The notes under the pieces are model-generated. The model was not told the origin of the DNA. It saw only the letters and a list, made by a program, of their open reading frames with translations, and did no database searches. Positions 39,072-47,929 of a stretch of DNA of 64,000 nt are shown one piece after another (the first letter of the stretch is position 1; every line of letters begins with the position of its first letter). Origin of the DNA: Virgibacillus sp. NKC19-3 (GTDB lineage Bacteria > Bacillota > Bacilli > Bacillales > Amphibacillaceae); the NCBI RefSeq assembly GCF_019837165.1, contig NZ_JAGYHC010000001.1:2728001-2792000 (forward strand), written 5' to 3'. Position numbers and translations under genes: made by a program.

Positions 39072-40073
39072 TTAAAATGTATAGCCGAATTCTGCTGCAA
39101 TCAATTCATACGATTTTTTCCTTGCCTCATAACTATGGGTGATTGTGACAATCATGAATTCTTCTGTCCCGTAACGCATTTGTAGTTCTTCTAGCTGTTG
39201 CCTCACCTCAACGGGGTTTCCGATGATCGTATTATTTCGCATATCCCGTATGGTTTCTGTCTCTTTCTCAGAAAAGTCATATCCCTTCGCTTCCTCAATA
39301 CTAGGAACACCATCTTTTCCCCCACCTTTTCCCTGTTGAACTTTCCAAAGCAAGTGACTTAATGCGAGCTCTTGTGCTGCTTTAGTGGTTTCAGCACAAA
39401 TAACAGATACCGCAATAATTGCCTTTTTCTCATGCTCCACCGTCACATTTTCATGATATTTCTTCACAATACTGGGTCCGGCCTTGTCCGTCATGAAATG
39501 GCCAAACGCATACGGTATCCCTTCTTCTGCTGCTAAAATGGCGCTTTTTTCACTTGTACCGAGTAACCAAACTTCAGGTGAAGCGGATGGAACTGGGGCC
39601 GGCGTAATCTTGGAATACATATGATCTTTTGGAAAATCCCGATCATGGTATAAAAAGGTTAACAGCTCCGTTAACGATTCAGGCATTTTACGAACCTGCT
39701 CTAAAAAATTATCCGATAATGCCATGGTAACTTCTGCAGATCCACCTGGTGCTCGCCCAATACCCAAATCCACCCGACCGGGAAATAGTGTGGTCAGCAT
39801 GTTGTACCTTTCGGCAACGTTATACGGTTTATAATGTGGCAATAATACAGCTCCTGCGCCGATTCGAATCCGCTTCGTTTGTGAACCAATAAGCCCCAGC
39901 ATGATATCCGGAGCAGGTGACGCCAGTCCTGACAAATCATGATGCTCGGCAACCCAATACCGAGTGTAGCCTAATTCATCAGCTCTCTTCGCAAGTTCAA
40001 CTGTAGCCGTTAATGCTTCTTGAGGGGTTTTCCCAGATGAAATAGGTGATTGGTCTAATATACTAAGTTTCAT
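39072..40073 (-). CDS. LLM-class flavin-dependent oxidoreductase (MsnO8 type)
   Basis: This 333-residue protein has the bacterial luciferase-like TIM barrel: SILDQSPISSGKTPQEAL at the start, YWVAEHHD (about 41-48), RIGAGAVLLPHYKPYNVAERYNML (about 74-97) and VDLGIGRAPGG (about 104). This N-terminal pattern marks the YvbT/YceB-like monooxygenase group, which uses reduced flavin and oxygen. The substrate is unknown. It starts 21 bp after the DUF1836 gene and ends at its own terminator. Confidence 0.88.
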   Translation of the reverse strand: MKLSILDQSPISSGKTPQEALTATVELAKRADELGYTRYWVAEHHDLSGLASPAPDIMLGLIGSQTKRIRIGAGAVLLPHYKPYNVAERYNMLTTLFPGRVDLGIGRAPGGSAEVTMALSDNFLEQVRKMPESLTELLTFLYHDRDFPKDHMYSKITPAPVPSASPEVWLLGTSEKSAILAAEEGIPYAFGHFMTDKAGPSIVKKYHENVTVEHEKKAIIAVSVICAETTKAAQELALSHLLWKVQQGKGGGKDGVPSIEEAKGYDFSEKETETIRDMRNNTIIGNPVEVRQQLEELQMRYGTEEFMIVTITHSYEARKKSYELIAAEFGYTF

Positions 40074-40094
40074 GATGTCATCCCTTCTTTCTTG

Positions 40095-40673
40095 CTATTC
40101 TTCTCCCTTTTTCCCAATTTCATCCACGATTTTCTCTGCTGCTCTGCGGTAAAAATTACTCATACTTGTAAGGGTTGCTACCATCAACAACTGTTGCAAG
40201 TATTCCGCATCGGTATCTTCCAATTCTACTATCTCTTTGTTAACCTCCTGTTTATGGGTTTGAAGGTCCTCCTTAAACATATCCACATTCGTTTCCGAAA
40301 GCTTAACATAATGCTTGTACAGATGTTGTAAATCAAAGTCATCTTCCGTCAATTTTGTATTTAATTTATCCAAGGTCGTTTTCACATCATTGATCGATAA
40401 CGCACCCTTCATCTGATAAATCATGCTTATAAGAATCAGATGGTCTTTGGAGTATTTTTTATTTTGAACGGGAAAAAACAATTTACCCTTGGCATAATTG
40501 TTGATCATCGTTTTCGTCAAAACCTTTTCATCATCATTGCGCTTGGAATCCGCAAATTTATTTTCAAATAATTGTATAACCTGATCCATGTACAAATCAA
40601 TATCCGGTATTTCTTCGAAGGATAAATGGTTATCCAAGTCCAACGCTTCTAGTAAATCATCCATATTCTTCAT
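40095..40673 (-). CDS. DUF1836 domain protein
   Basis: This 192-residue protein carries the DUF1836 pattern: a short N-terminal helix, PDIDLYMDQVIQLFE, then VLTKTMINNYAKGKLFFPVQNKKYSKDHLILISMIYQMKGALSI-like helices resembling a MerR-type winged helix (about 50-95), and a C-terminal helical tail. The DNA-binding look suggests a regulator, but no target is known. Its gene precedes the oxidoreductase in a likely two-gene operon and is divergent from the hemolysin III gene. Confidence 0.7.
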   Translation of the reverse strand: MKNMDDLLEALDLDNHLSFEEIPDIDLYMDQVIQLFENKFADSKRNDDEKVLTKTMINNYAKGKLFFPVQNKKYSKDHLILISMIYQMKGALSINDVKTTLDKLNTKLTEDDFDLQHLYKHYVKLSETNVDMFKEDLQTHKQEVNKEIVELEDTDAEYLQQLLMVATLTSMSNFYRRAAEKIVDEIGKKGEE

Positions 40674-40812
40674 AACGAAAACTCCATTTTTTTCATTTGA
40701 ATCTATTATAGTGCAAACATTTTTTAAAGTAAATATTGACTACTTAATGATATGCATATATGATGGTAATATAGTTTTAAAAACTACATAGTAAAATAAG
40801 GGTGTTGATAAA

Positions 40813-41460
40813 TTGGGGATATATATACGTGAACCAGTAAACGGGTTTACACATTTATTTGGAGCTGTTTTATCGTTTTTCGGTTTACTTGCATTGGTTA
40901 TTAAAGCTTCCATAACCACAGAATCGATGCTTGCAATCAGTGCAGTAATTATTTTTGGTGTCAGTATGATCTTGTTATACACGGCATCAGCCACCTATCA
41001 TATGGTGGTTGCCAAAGATCATGTCATTGCTTTTCTAAGACGGATGGACCATTCCATGATTTTTGTATTAATTGCCGGAACCTATACACCGTTATGTTTA
41101 ATCAGTTTAAATGGCGTAACGGGATGGGTGCTTTTCGCCGTGATAAGTGTGATCGCCATTATGGGGGTTATATTTAAACTGGTCTGGTTCCATTCACCGA
41201 GGTTGTTGTCAACTAGTCTCTATGTAGCAATGGGGTGGCTTGTTGTTTTTTTTACTCCTACGCTCTCCCCAATCTTAGGTGCTGGTGGAATGACACTCCT
41301 TATTACCGGTGGTCTGTTTTACACGGTCGGAGCTGTCATTTATTGGCTTAAACCGAAGTTTCTATCATTTAAACATTTCGGCTTTCACGAGATTTTCCAT
41401 GTGTTTATATTATTCGGCAGCCTGTTTCATTTTTATTGTGTGTATGGGTATGTGCTTTAG
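40813..41460 (+). CDS. Hemolysin III family membrane protein (YplQ-like)
   Basis: This 215-residue protein starts at TTG 40813, 8 bp after AAGGGTG. It has seven membrane segments and the PAQR/HlyIII metal-site motifs: NGFTHLFGAVLS, TASATYHM (Ser and His, about residue 60), MDHSMIFVLIAGTYTP (Asp, about 78) and FHEIFHVFILFGSLFHF (two His, about 192-205). These suggest a hydrolase-like Zn site; biological role in Bacillus is unclear. Monocistronic. Confidence 0.88.
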   Translation: MGIYIREPVNGFTHLFGAVLSFFGLLALVIKASITTESMLAISAVIIFGVSMILLYTASATYHMVVAKDHVIAFLRRMDHSMIFVLIAGTYTPLCLISLNGVTGWVLFAVISVIAIMGVIFKLVWFHSPRLLSTSLYVAMGWLVVFFTPTLSPILGAGGMTLLITGGLFYTVGAVIYWLKPKFLSFKHFGFHEIFHVFILFGSLFHFYCVYGYVL

Positions 41461-41734
41461 CTTTGAGGTTCTTAAAGGGAAAATCAACTGGCTGGAAATT
41501 ACCCTCGTCTGTGAGCGTCATACCCCTCACAGCATGTAGGATTGTGGATCGCACATAACCGTTTGTGCGTGTCTTGAAACAGGGTAGCAGGGATTACGCA
41601 ACCTATGCATACTGGACACTGCAACGGTGTGAGTTGGTTTACATAGGAAGAGGTTACTGGATTACTCGGAAAAGTGTGGACATGTAGACAAATCATATCT
41701 CTCTGGTACATGGTTGTGTCGATTCTAGGCCTTG

Positions 41735-41938
41735 CATGTACCATAGAACCATTCTCAAACTCATGATTTGCCTGAAAAAGCTCATCCATGTACCGTAGAA
41801 CCGTTCTCAAACTCATGATTTGTCTGAAAAAGCTCATCCGTGTACCGTAGAACCGTTCTCAAACTCATGATTTATCTGAAAAAGCTCATCCGTGTACCGT
41901 AGAACCGTTCTTCATGCACATGGTTCGTCTGAAAAGCA
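41735..41938. repeat. Tandem array of a 52-bp repeat, second array
   Basis: Units begin at 41735, 41787, 41839 and 41891 with an exact 52-bp period; the last is degenerate. A diverged 54-bp unit can be traced back to 41681 and still holds CTCTCTGGTACAT from the first array. The common part is GCTCATCCATGTAC, three variable bases, then AGAACnnTTCTC, as in the array at 24323; the other 23 bp differ between arrays. Each unit has AGAACCGTTCT, a short dyad. It lies in the 699-bp gap between the hemolysin III and ecsB genes. Confidence 0.9.
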
Positions 41939-42089
41939 TAGGATACTCATTTTTCCTTCCCCATTGAGAGATATATAGCGACAAGTGCTTTCTTTTGATT
42001 CTTGCAGAATTCTTTCAAGAGGCCAGATCCAGATCCTGCTCAGCTTTTGTCCATAGTGCAACATCATCTGCAAAATGGATAAAACGCCA
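41937..42089 (-). pseudogene. Possible reverse-transcriptase fragment
   Basis: One minus-strand frame reads WRFIHFADDVALWTKAEQDL from 42089, and after one stop codon continues KNSARIKRKHL. FADD within a hydrophobic strand matches the catalytic motif of group II intron or retroelement reverse transcriptases. No other RT motif survives. The DNA to the left (41500-41660) holds a stem CTGTGAG/CTCACAG that could be intron-end debris. Evidence is thin. Confidence 0.3.
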
Positions 42090-42159
42090 TATAACCACCT
42101 TTTATTCCTAAATGTTTCCACGCCTATATCAGGAACAATAATTCGTATCCAATCAATGC

Positions 42160-43296
42160 TTAGAAAAATGCTTTAACACTCAGTACCAAACTCACTCCAG
42201 CCACAAAAACAATAGAAGGACCAACAATCCATCTTCGAAATCGCGGCCAGACAGCATAGGTTACCTCTTCACCTCCATAAGGGACAACGACAAAAAAAGG
42301 GCTTTCTATCAATTTTAAGTAAATACTCTTTGTCCAGGTATTTAAAAAAAAGACAAAACAGATGCATAACATCCACTTCAACCAAACGGGCAGAACAATG
42401 ACTCCAAATATCGTAAGACCGACTATCTGGCTTAAACTTACCATGTATCCTTTATGACGCAAAAAAGCTTTTAATAAAAATTCAAGCAACCCATTTTCTT
42501 TATTCCGCTTCTGAAACATGTGCTTGGAATTCGGAAAAAGCATGGGAAGTTTACGTTGCTTGACGGGAGCTTGCTCCACTTCCTGGGAGAACATTAAAAT
42601 AAATTTAATATAGCGCACACGCTCCGTTTGCTCAATCACTAATTCCTGTAGAAAATAGCGATTGGTTCTGACAAACCGGGTCACATGAAAATAGCAAACA
42701 CCACCGATAACCACGACGCTTGCAGCAGCCAACAACACACCATTCACATGTAAAATCAGCATATAAGTCACCATAAAAACAACAGGAAAAATCATCCATC
42801 TTGTTATCACACGCGTGATTACTTTTTTTAATGTTAACATAGAAAAACGACATGCATTTACTACTATGAATAAAAACAGAATATCCATCACGACAAAATC
42901 ATACATGAATAGAAGAATTGGTAGTATAACTATAAATATAACAGCCGTACTTAAAATAATTTGACAAATAGAGTAAAGAAAACCCGATAATTTCAGTTGA
43001 TAAAGGACTTGCTTTCGTTGCATGAGAAACAGCATATCTGCTTCCAAGAGAAAGGTCCGGAAATTCCCAATAATGGACAGCATTAGTATGATTCCAATTA
43101 ATATAGATAATGGAATTTCTTCACTCCAATAGATGTGAATATCCTGCCACATCTCCATATACACCAAAGGAGCAACGATAAATGCTGGTACGACGGCATA
43201 TAAAATAATAGACCAATCAAAAACAGAACGCAAAACCTTCCATTGAAACTTCCATTCTTCCACAAACCGCCTGCGAAAAAGCTGTCTACCAGTCAT
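42160..43296 (-). CDS. ecsB: ABC transporter permease EcsB
   Basis: This 378-residue protein has about eight to ten membrane segments and the EcsB pattern: a basic N-terminus (LFRRRFVEEWKFQWKVLRSVFDW), the loop EADMLFLMQRKQVLYQLKLSG (about 82-102), and a C-terminal pair of segments. It starts 11 bp inside the end of ecsA, so the two are coupled. In B. subtilis EcsAB affects secretion, competence and membrane proteolysis; the transported molecule is unknown. ecsC is absent. Confidence 0.82.
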   Translation of the reverse strand: MTGRQLFRRRFVEEWKFQWKVLRSVFDWSIILYAVVPAFIVAPLVYMEMWQDIHIYWSEEIPLSILIGIILMLSIIGNFRTFLLEADMLFLMQRKQVLYQLKLSGFLYSICQIILSTAVIFIVILPILLFMYDFVVMDILFLFIVVNACRFSMLTLKKVITRVITRWMIFPVVFMVTYMLILHVNGVLLAAASVVVIGGVCYFHVTRFVRTNRYFLQELVIEQTERVRYIKFILMFSQEVEQAPVKQRKLPMLFPNSKHMFQKRNKENGLLEFLLKAFLRHKGYMVSLSQIVGLTIFGVIVLPVWLKWMLCICFVFFLNTWTKSIYLKLIESPFFVVVPYGGEEVTYAVWPRFRRWIVGPSIVFVAGVSLVLSVKAFF

Positions 43297-44002
43297 AGGA
43301 AATCACGCTAGTTAGAACATCGAAGCAATCAAATAATGATCCCTGTGCTAACCCGCTATCCGTTTGAATTTGTGCAAGTGTCCCTTGCGAAAGCACCTTT
43401 CCATTTGAAATCAGGATAAAACGATCGCAAACCTTTTCAGCTGTATCAAGTACATGTGTGGACATAAGCACCCCTGCACCACGCTCTTTTTCCTGATGGA
43501 TCATTTCCAATAACTTATTAATGGCAGTTGGGTCTAACCCCATGAAAGGTTCGTCAATGATATATAAACAAGGCTGCTTCAATAAAGCAAGCACAATCAT
43601 CCCTTTTTGCTGCATTCCTTTTGAGAAATTTTCCGGATAATGGTTAACGACATGAGACAGTTGAAACGCCTTCAATAGATCCCGGGCTAGAGGGATAAAT
43701 TGCTGTTCATCCACTTCAGTAATAGATAATAAAAAATCAATGTGTTCCCACAAAGTTAGTCCATCATAAAAAATCGGTCTTTCGGGAATATAAGCGTATT
43801 CAGTTACATGAATATCTCCATTTATATAATTTAAAATTCCGAGTATTGCTTTAATAGTTGTGCTTTTACCAGCCCCATTGGGACCTATCAACCCGACAAT
43901 TTCACCTTTATCCACAGAAAAGGAAATATCTTGGAGTACCTTAGCATCTGTTGTATACCCACCTTCTATAAGGTTAGCTGATAATACATTACTTTGGTTC
44001 AT
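43286..44002 (-). CDS. ecsA: ABC transporter ATP-binding protein EcsA
   Basis: This 238-residue ABC ATPase has Walker A GLIGPNGAGKST (about 36), a signature in the variant form FSKGMQQKGMIVLALL (about 127, FSKGM instead of LSGGQ as in EcsA), and Walker B LYIIDEPFMGLD (about 150) with a switch His in LMSTHVLDTAEKV. It forms the Ecs transporter with the overlapping ecsB. AGGTAATTC-type spacing precedes the ATG. It ends the operon upstream of nothing else; no third gene is present. Confidence 0.88.
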   Translation of the reverse strand: MNQSNVLSANLIEGGYTTDAKVLQDISFSVDKGEIVGLIGPNGAGKSTTIKAILGILNYINGDIHVTEYAYIPERPIFYDGLTLWEHIDFLLSITEVDEQQFIPLARDLLKAFQLSHVVNHYPENFSKGMQQKGMIVLALLKQPCLYIIDEPFMGLDPTAINKLLEMIHQEKERGAGVLMSTHVLDTAEKVCDRFILISNGKVLSQGTLAQIQTDSGLAQGSLFDCFDVLTSVISYDW

Positions 44003-44107
44003 TTATTGAATTACCTCCATTTAGCCCGTTCATAATAAAATTATAACATAAAGAAGATATACAAAAATGCCCTCATATAAATATGAAAGCATTTTGCATG
44101 AATTGCT

Positions 44108-45910
44108 TTATTCTCCCTCTTCAATTTGCCAGGAACCATTTCTGCGTGGATCTCCCCCACCATACATTCCTTGTGTTTGCCCTTGTTCATTAAGAATAAC
44201 CCCAAGGCCTTGTATACCTCCATAGAATAGTGGAGAATCATGTCCGATAACAGAATACCCCATATCCCGGAGTTTTTGCATCGTTTCTTCGGGAAGCGCT
44301 TCTTCCACATAGATAACTTCTTCTTCATTGTAAAAGCGTGATGCCTCAATGGCCTCTTGCAGACTAACCCTTTCATCCTCTTCGTTAAAAGCATACTGGT
44401 ACTGCATAATTGCCTGAAAGAGCATAGCCGGAATACGTTTTCCACCGGGAGTCCCTATTCCAAGAACGGGTTGACCACTATCTTCAAAAATCAATGGTGA
44501 TACGAATGACCTCGGCCTTTTTCCAGGTTCATATCGGTTTAAGGATTCATCATCCGGACTGAAGTTGTCCATTTGATTATTGAGGAAGAATCCATTTGTA
44601 TACCTTCCCGATCCATAAAACTCCCCTAACGAATGTGTAGCTGAGACCATCCTTCCCTCTTTGTCTACAATAACAAAGTGTGTAGTATGTCTGGAATCTG
44701 CTTCTTCGGAAGGTGAATCAAATAGCGTAGATGTATCTGCTTCTGTTATTTCTTCATACGAAATTTCATCAAACATCTCATCAATATAAGCATCACTAGT
44801 AAAAGATTCATGATCAATTTGATCAAATTCCGGATCACCTAACGTATCAATACGGTGACGGTACGTAATTTTTGTGATCTCGTTCATAAGATGCATATAA
44901 ACATGTTCGAGTTCATCATGGTTCACCAAGTCTCCAAAATCAAGGTTCTCCGGTATATCCTCATCAGGAAACATTTCCGTGAGGTCTATTTTGTCAGCTA
45001 ATTTTAATGCCTGAAGTACAACCGTTGCTGATGAAGGTGAAGCACCACCATAAACGATCTGATCTCCAACTTCTGCCTTAACCGGTTCGGATACTTGTGG
45101 TTCATATGTTTCTAAGTCTTGTGCTGTAAAACCTAATTCCTCCTGAAGCGATTCTCCGATCGGTCCGCTATAAAATCCCTCTGATCGGTTTTCCTGGATA
45201 AGCCTTAATGTTTCTGCCAGCTCATCTTGCACAAGGGACTCATTAACGGCTAATGCCTGGCCTCCAGGGAAAAATAATTCCCTTTCCTGTGGATCCAACT
45301 GAAGATAACGATCAGCACTACTTGTCTGCTGGTTAAAAATCTCCCCAACCTGAAACCCTTCCTCAGCTATTTCAATCGCAGGCTCTAAAAGGTCTTCCCA
45401 AGCCATCTCCCCATAATTTTCATGAATGGAGTCCATCCCTTTGACAAGGCCGGGAACGGCAACACCCCTATCCGGCTGCTCACCACTAATGGGAGCGGCC
45501 TCTCGGTAATCATAGCTGACAGCCCCTTCTTGCGGATCATGGTAAAGCATAATGCCACCACCGCCTATACCTGATCCATATGGTTCAACAACATTGAGCA
45601 TAAATGAGACGGCCACAGCCGCGTCGATCGCATTTCCCCCATCTTCAATGATTTCCATACCGACATCTGCAGCTAGCGGATGAAGAGAACTGGTCCCGTA
45701 AACTTCTACACGTGGCTCTTCTGCATCACTTGCATCCGCCTCACTTTGACCTCCAACCGATTCCACTTGCCTATCCGTATAATCATCACCGGAATAAGGC
45801 TCTCTAAACGGGTCAAATTCATCTTCAAAATAATAATTCCAGCCAATTAATCCAATCAAGACAATTCCCGCAAAAATATAGGTGATTTTTAAATAACGTT
45901 TGACATTCAT
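44108..45910 (-). CDS. ggt: Gamma-glutamyltransferase of the poly-gamma-glutamate operon (CapD/Ggt-like)
   Basis: This 600-residue Ntn-hydrolase precursor has one N-terminal membrane anchor (about 8-25) and the gamma-glutamyltransferase layout: HPLAADVGMEIIEDGGNAIDAAVAVSFMLNVVEPYGSGIGGGG (about 77-118 region), the self-cleavage threonine in SRHTTHFVIVD (about 405), and the small-subunit motif GTPGGKRIPAMLFQ (about 505). It probably cleaves or transfers poly-gamma-glutamate, either anchoring it to peptidoglycan (CapD) or releasing it. Its ATG overlaps the pgsA stop by 4 bp, so it belongs to the pgsBCA operon. Confidence 0.9.
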   Translation of the reverse strand: MNVKRYLKITYIFAGIVLIGLIGWNYYFEDEFDPFREPYSGDDYTDRQVESVGGQSEADASDAEEPRVEVYGTSSLHPLAADVGMEIIEDGGNAIDAAVAVSFMLNVVEPYGSGIGGGGIMLYHDPQEGAVSYDYREAAPISGEQPDRGVAVPGLVKGMDSIHENYGEMAWEDLLEPAIEIAEEGFQVGEIFNQQTSSADRYLQLDPQERELFFPGGQALAVNESLVQDELAETLRLIQENRSEGFYSGPIGESLQEELGFTAQDLETYEPQVSEPVKAEVGDQIVYGGASPSSATVVLQALKLADKIDLTEMFPDEDIPENLDFGDLVNHDELEHVYMHLMNEITKITYRHRIDTLGDPEFDQIDHESFTSDAYIDEMFDEISYEEITEADTSTLFDSPSEEADSRHTTHFVIVDKEGRMVSATHSLGEFYGSGRYTNGFFLNNQMDNFSPDDESLNRYEPGKRPRSFVSPLIFEDSGQPVLGIGTPGGKRIPAMLFQAIMQYQYAFNEEDERVSLQEAIEASRFYNEEEVIYVEEALPEETMQKLRDMGYSVIGHDSPLFYGGIQGLGVILNEQGQTQGMYGGGDPRRNGSWQIEEGE

Positions 45911-47181
45911 GATGTAATTTGCACTCCTTCAAGGACACCTGCTTTATCCAGGTCAATGTTTAGACGTCCATCTTCCACAGTCCACCATTCATTGTCCAAC
46001 TCTTTCCTTAGGGTCCTAAAAATGCGGTAGTCTCGATAGAACTTCGTCCATCCAGCTGTTTCCCTCGGGCTGGTATTTTCAATATACATTGGTACAAACG
46101 AAAGTTGTTTAGAACCGTCATCCAGGAAATCGAATTGCGCCATGGCAGATTCCTTTGTACGGGTCCAGCCCTGATCGAAAACGAAATTTCCCATACCGTT
46201 CATAACAATGGCGCGATTCCCATCTGCCCCTTCTACAACAGTGACAGGTTCCAGCACGTGGGAATGATGACCAATAATAATATCTGCGCCATAATTAGCT
46301 AAGTATTGTGCCAGTTCTTCCTGCCGATCGTTGGAGCCAACCTGGTATTCATCCCCCCAATGGATATGGACAATAACGATATCTGCCCCGCCACCATCTT
46401 CTTCCTCCGGGACTTTTGCCTGAAGCAGGCGATTTCTTAACTCCATCATTCCTTGATTTTGTGGTGTGAATACGCCTCCTACATAGTCCTGAGCACTGAA
46501 TCCTTCCACAAAAACATCCGTAAAGCCAATGATGCCTGCACGAACATCCTCATTGATATCAAAATAGGACATTTCAGCAGCATCCGTTGCTCCTTCTTCC
46601 TTTTCTTCTTCCGAAAGATTCATGGCATCACCAATTCCTACCGTATCAAATGGTGCATCTTCTGTATGAGCCAACGTCTGCTGAAGCGATAAATCACCAA
46701 AGTCAAGGGCATGATTATTGGCAAAGTTAACAGAATCGAATCCCGCAGAATCGAGCGCATCAATGGCCCATGGTTCTGAATAAATATGGATATCTTTATT
46801 GTGTAATTCCGCATCATCCATCATTGCTTCTACTTCCTCATCATCAACATCTAGTATCGGGTTCTCAAAATTTCCGGTAACATAATCCGATTCTTCAAAA
46901 AAAGGGTGAACATAGTCAAAGACACGCTCCATCGATTCACCACTTCTTACAGCAGCATCATGCACATGACGCCCCATCATCATATCACCGACAATGGACA
47001 TTCGGTATTCTACATTATCCGGCCTGGTATCAGACGGCGGAGAAGCGGAAAAGAACAACTGATGACCAAAGAAAGGAATTGCCAATACAATAAGCGCAAT
47101 GATCGAATGACGTAAAGCTCTGTTACGATGACGAATCGTCTTCAATTTTAATCTTTCTTTAAAGGATAATTCTTTAGCCAT
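45907..47181 (-). CDS. pgsA: Poly-gamma-glutamate synthesis protein PgsA/CapA
   Basis: This 424-residue protein has a membrane anchor (about residues 23-45) and an extracellular PGA_cap (CapA) metallophosphatase-like domain: IVGDMMMGRHV (about 62), NFENPI (about 100), FANNHALDFG (about 153), VHIHWGDEY and IIGHHSHVLEPV (about 300). PgsA is needed for polymer export or assembly with PgsBC. It overlaps ggt by 4 bp and is separated from pgsC by 160 bp that contains two stem-loops. Confidence 0.93.
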   Translation of the reverse strand: MAKELSFKERLKLKTIRHRNRALRHSIIALIVLAIPFFGHQLFFSASPPSDTRPDNVEYRMSIVGDMMMGRHVHDAAVRSGESMERVFDYVHPFFEESDYVTGNFENPILDVDDEEVEAMMDDAELHNKDIHIYSEPWAIDALDSAGFDSVNFANNHALDFGDLSLQQTLAHTEDAPFDTVGIGDAMNLSEEEKEEGATDAAEMSYFDINEDVRAGIIGFTDVFVEGFSAQDYVGGVFTPQNQGMMELRNRLLQAKVPEEEDGGGADIVIVHIHWGDEYQVGSNDRQEELAQYLANYGADIIIGHHSHVLEPVTVVEGADGNRAIVMNGMGNFVFDQGWTRTKESAMAQFDFLDDGSKQLSFVPMYIENTSPRETAGWTKFYRDYRIFRTLRKELDNEWWTVEDGRLNIDLDKAGVLEGVQITS

Positions 47182-47310
47182 TTTCTAACGCACCTACTTT
47201 TGAAACTTGACTTTGTTAAGGGGGTTCTTAGAAAGCATTCTTTGCTTTATTAGAAACCTTTAAAATTTGGAGTGCAAACCTTTATGGTAAAGCCAAAGCT
47301 CGCACTTAGA

Positions 47311-47340
47311 TAGATAAGAAAGGTTAACCTTTCTTATCTA
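47311..47340. repeat. Perfect 30-bp palindrome after pgsC
   Basis: TAGATAAGAAAGGTT is followed immediately by its exact complement AACCTTTCTTATCTA. It lies 1 bp beyond the pgsC stop, in the 160-bp pgsC-pgsA gap. A second, imperfect stem (GGTTCTTAGAAAGC with GCTTTATTAGAAACC) follows at about 47224-47259. No T-run follows, so it may be an mRNA processing or stability element rather than a terminator. Confidence 0.75.
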
Positions 47341-47341
47341 C

Positions 47342-47791
47342 TTAAAATAAATGATAAATCGTAATAATGATAAATGTACAAAAAGCAATAATGAATGTGG
47401 ATGAGAAAGTAGGAAGAACTCCCTGTTTATGAATGGAATTGGCAATCAATCCTGGCACAATAACACCGATCCCCCTTAACTCCATAACTGGAAAAGGGGT
47501 TAATGGATAGAGAAAATCCATTCCCATTTTCAGCAAGACCCCTATGGTTAACATTGCAGCAAACTTGCGCCGTCCATATAATACAGTTACTCGACCTATT
47601 ACCTGTGTGACAATAAGGTACGTCAGTAAACTGATCACCGCTACAACGACAATATACATAAACTGATCAAAAATGAGGGCAATATATCCCGGTACAACCA
47701 ATCCTGCTGGGACAATCCCAGTTTTTTCAGCATAAATTAGTGAAAGCAGAACACCAATAATAATAGCAATATATAAATCTGTACCAAACAC
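47342..47791 (-). CDS. pgsC: Poly-gamma-glutamate synthesis membrane protein PgsC/CapC
   Basis: The GTG at 47791, 9 bp after AAAGGAG, gives M-FGTDLYIAIIIGVLLSLIYAE and 149 residues, exactly the length of B. subtilis PgsC; the open frame to 47866 (TTG start) is not needed. The protein is almost wholly membrane-embedded with the family segments EKTGIVPAGLVVPGYIAL and LYGRRKFAAMLTIGVLLKM and GIGVIVPGLIANSIHKQG. It works with PgsB as the ATP-dependent polymerase that links glutamate through gamma-carboxyl groups at the membrane. Confidence 0.94.
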   Translation of the reverse strand: MFGTDLYIAIIIGVLLSLIYAEKTGIVPAGLVVPGYIALIFDQFMYIVVVAVISLLTYLIVTQVIGRVTVLYGRRKFAAMLTIGVLLKMGMDFLYPLTPFPVMELRGIGVIVPGLIANSIHKQGVLPTFSSTFIIAFCTFIIITIYHLF

Positions 47792-47854
47792 GTTTGTGCC
47801 AACTCCTTTATGCAAACCCTGCTCATATGTCTCCGAATCTCTATTAGAAAACTT

Positions 47855-47882
47855 GGCATTTGCCAAGCCTTAGGCAAATGCC
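47855..47882. repeat. Stem-loop between pgsB and pgsC
   Basis: GGCATTTGCC (47855-47864) and GGCAAATGCC (47873-47882) form a perfect 10-bp stem with an 8-nt loop in the 138-bp gap between pgsB and pgsC. There is no T-run after it on the minus strand. Confidence 0.65.
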
Positions 47883-47929
47883 TTAGTTGCACTTATACAG
47901 TAAGAGGGTAGTCATACTTTCTTAACTGC

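Noticed and set aside
41499-41837. A 112-codon minus-strand frame across the second 52-bp array
   Set aside because: It runs through non-triplet repeats and lacks a ribosome site.
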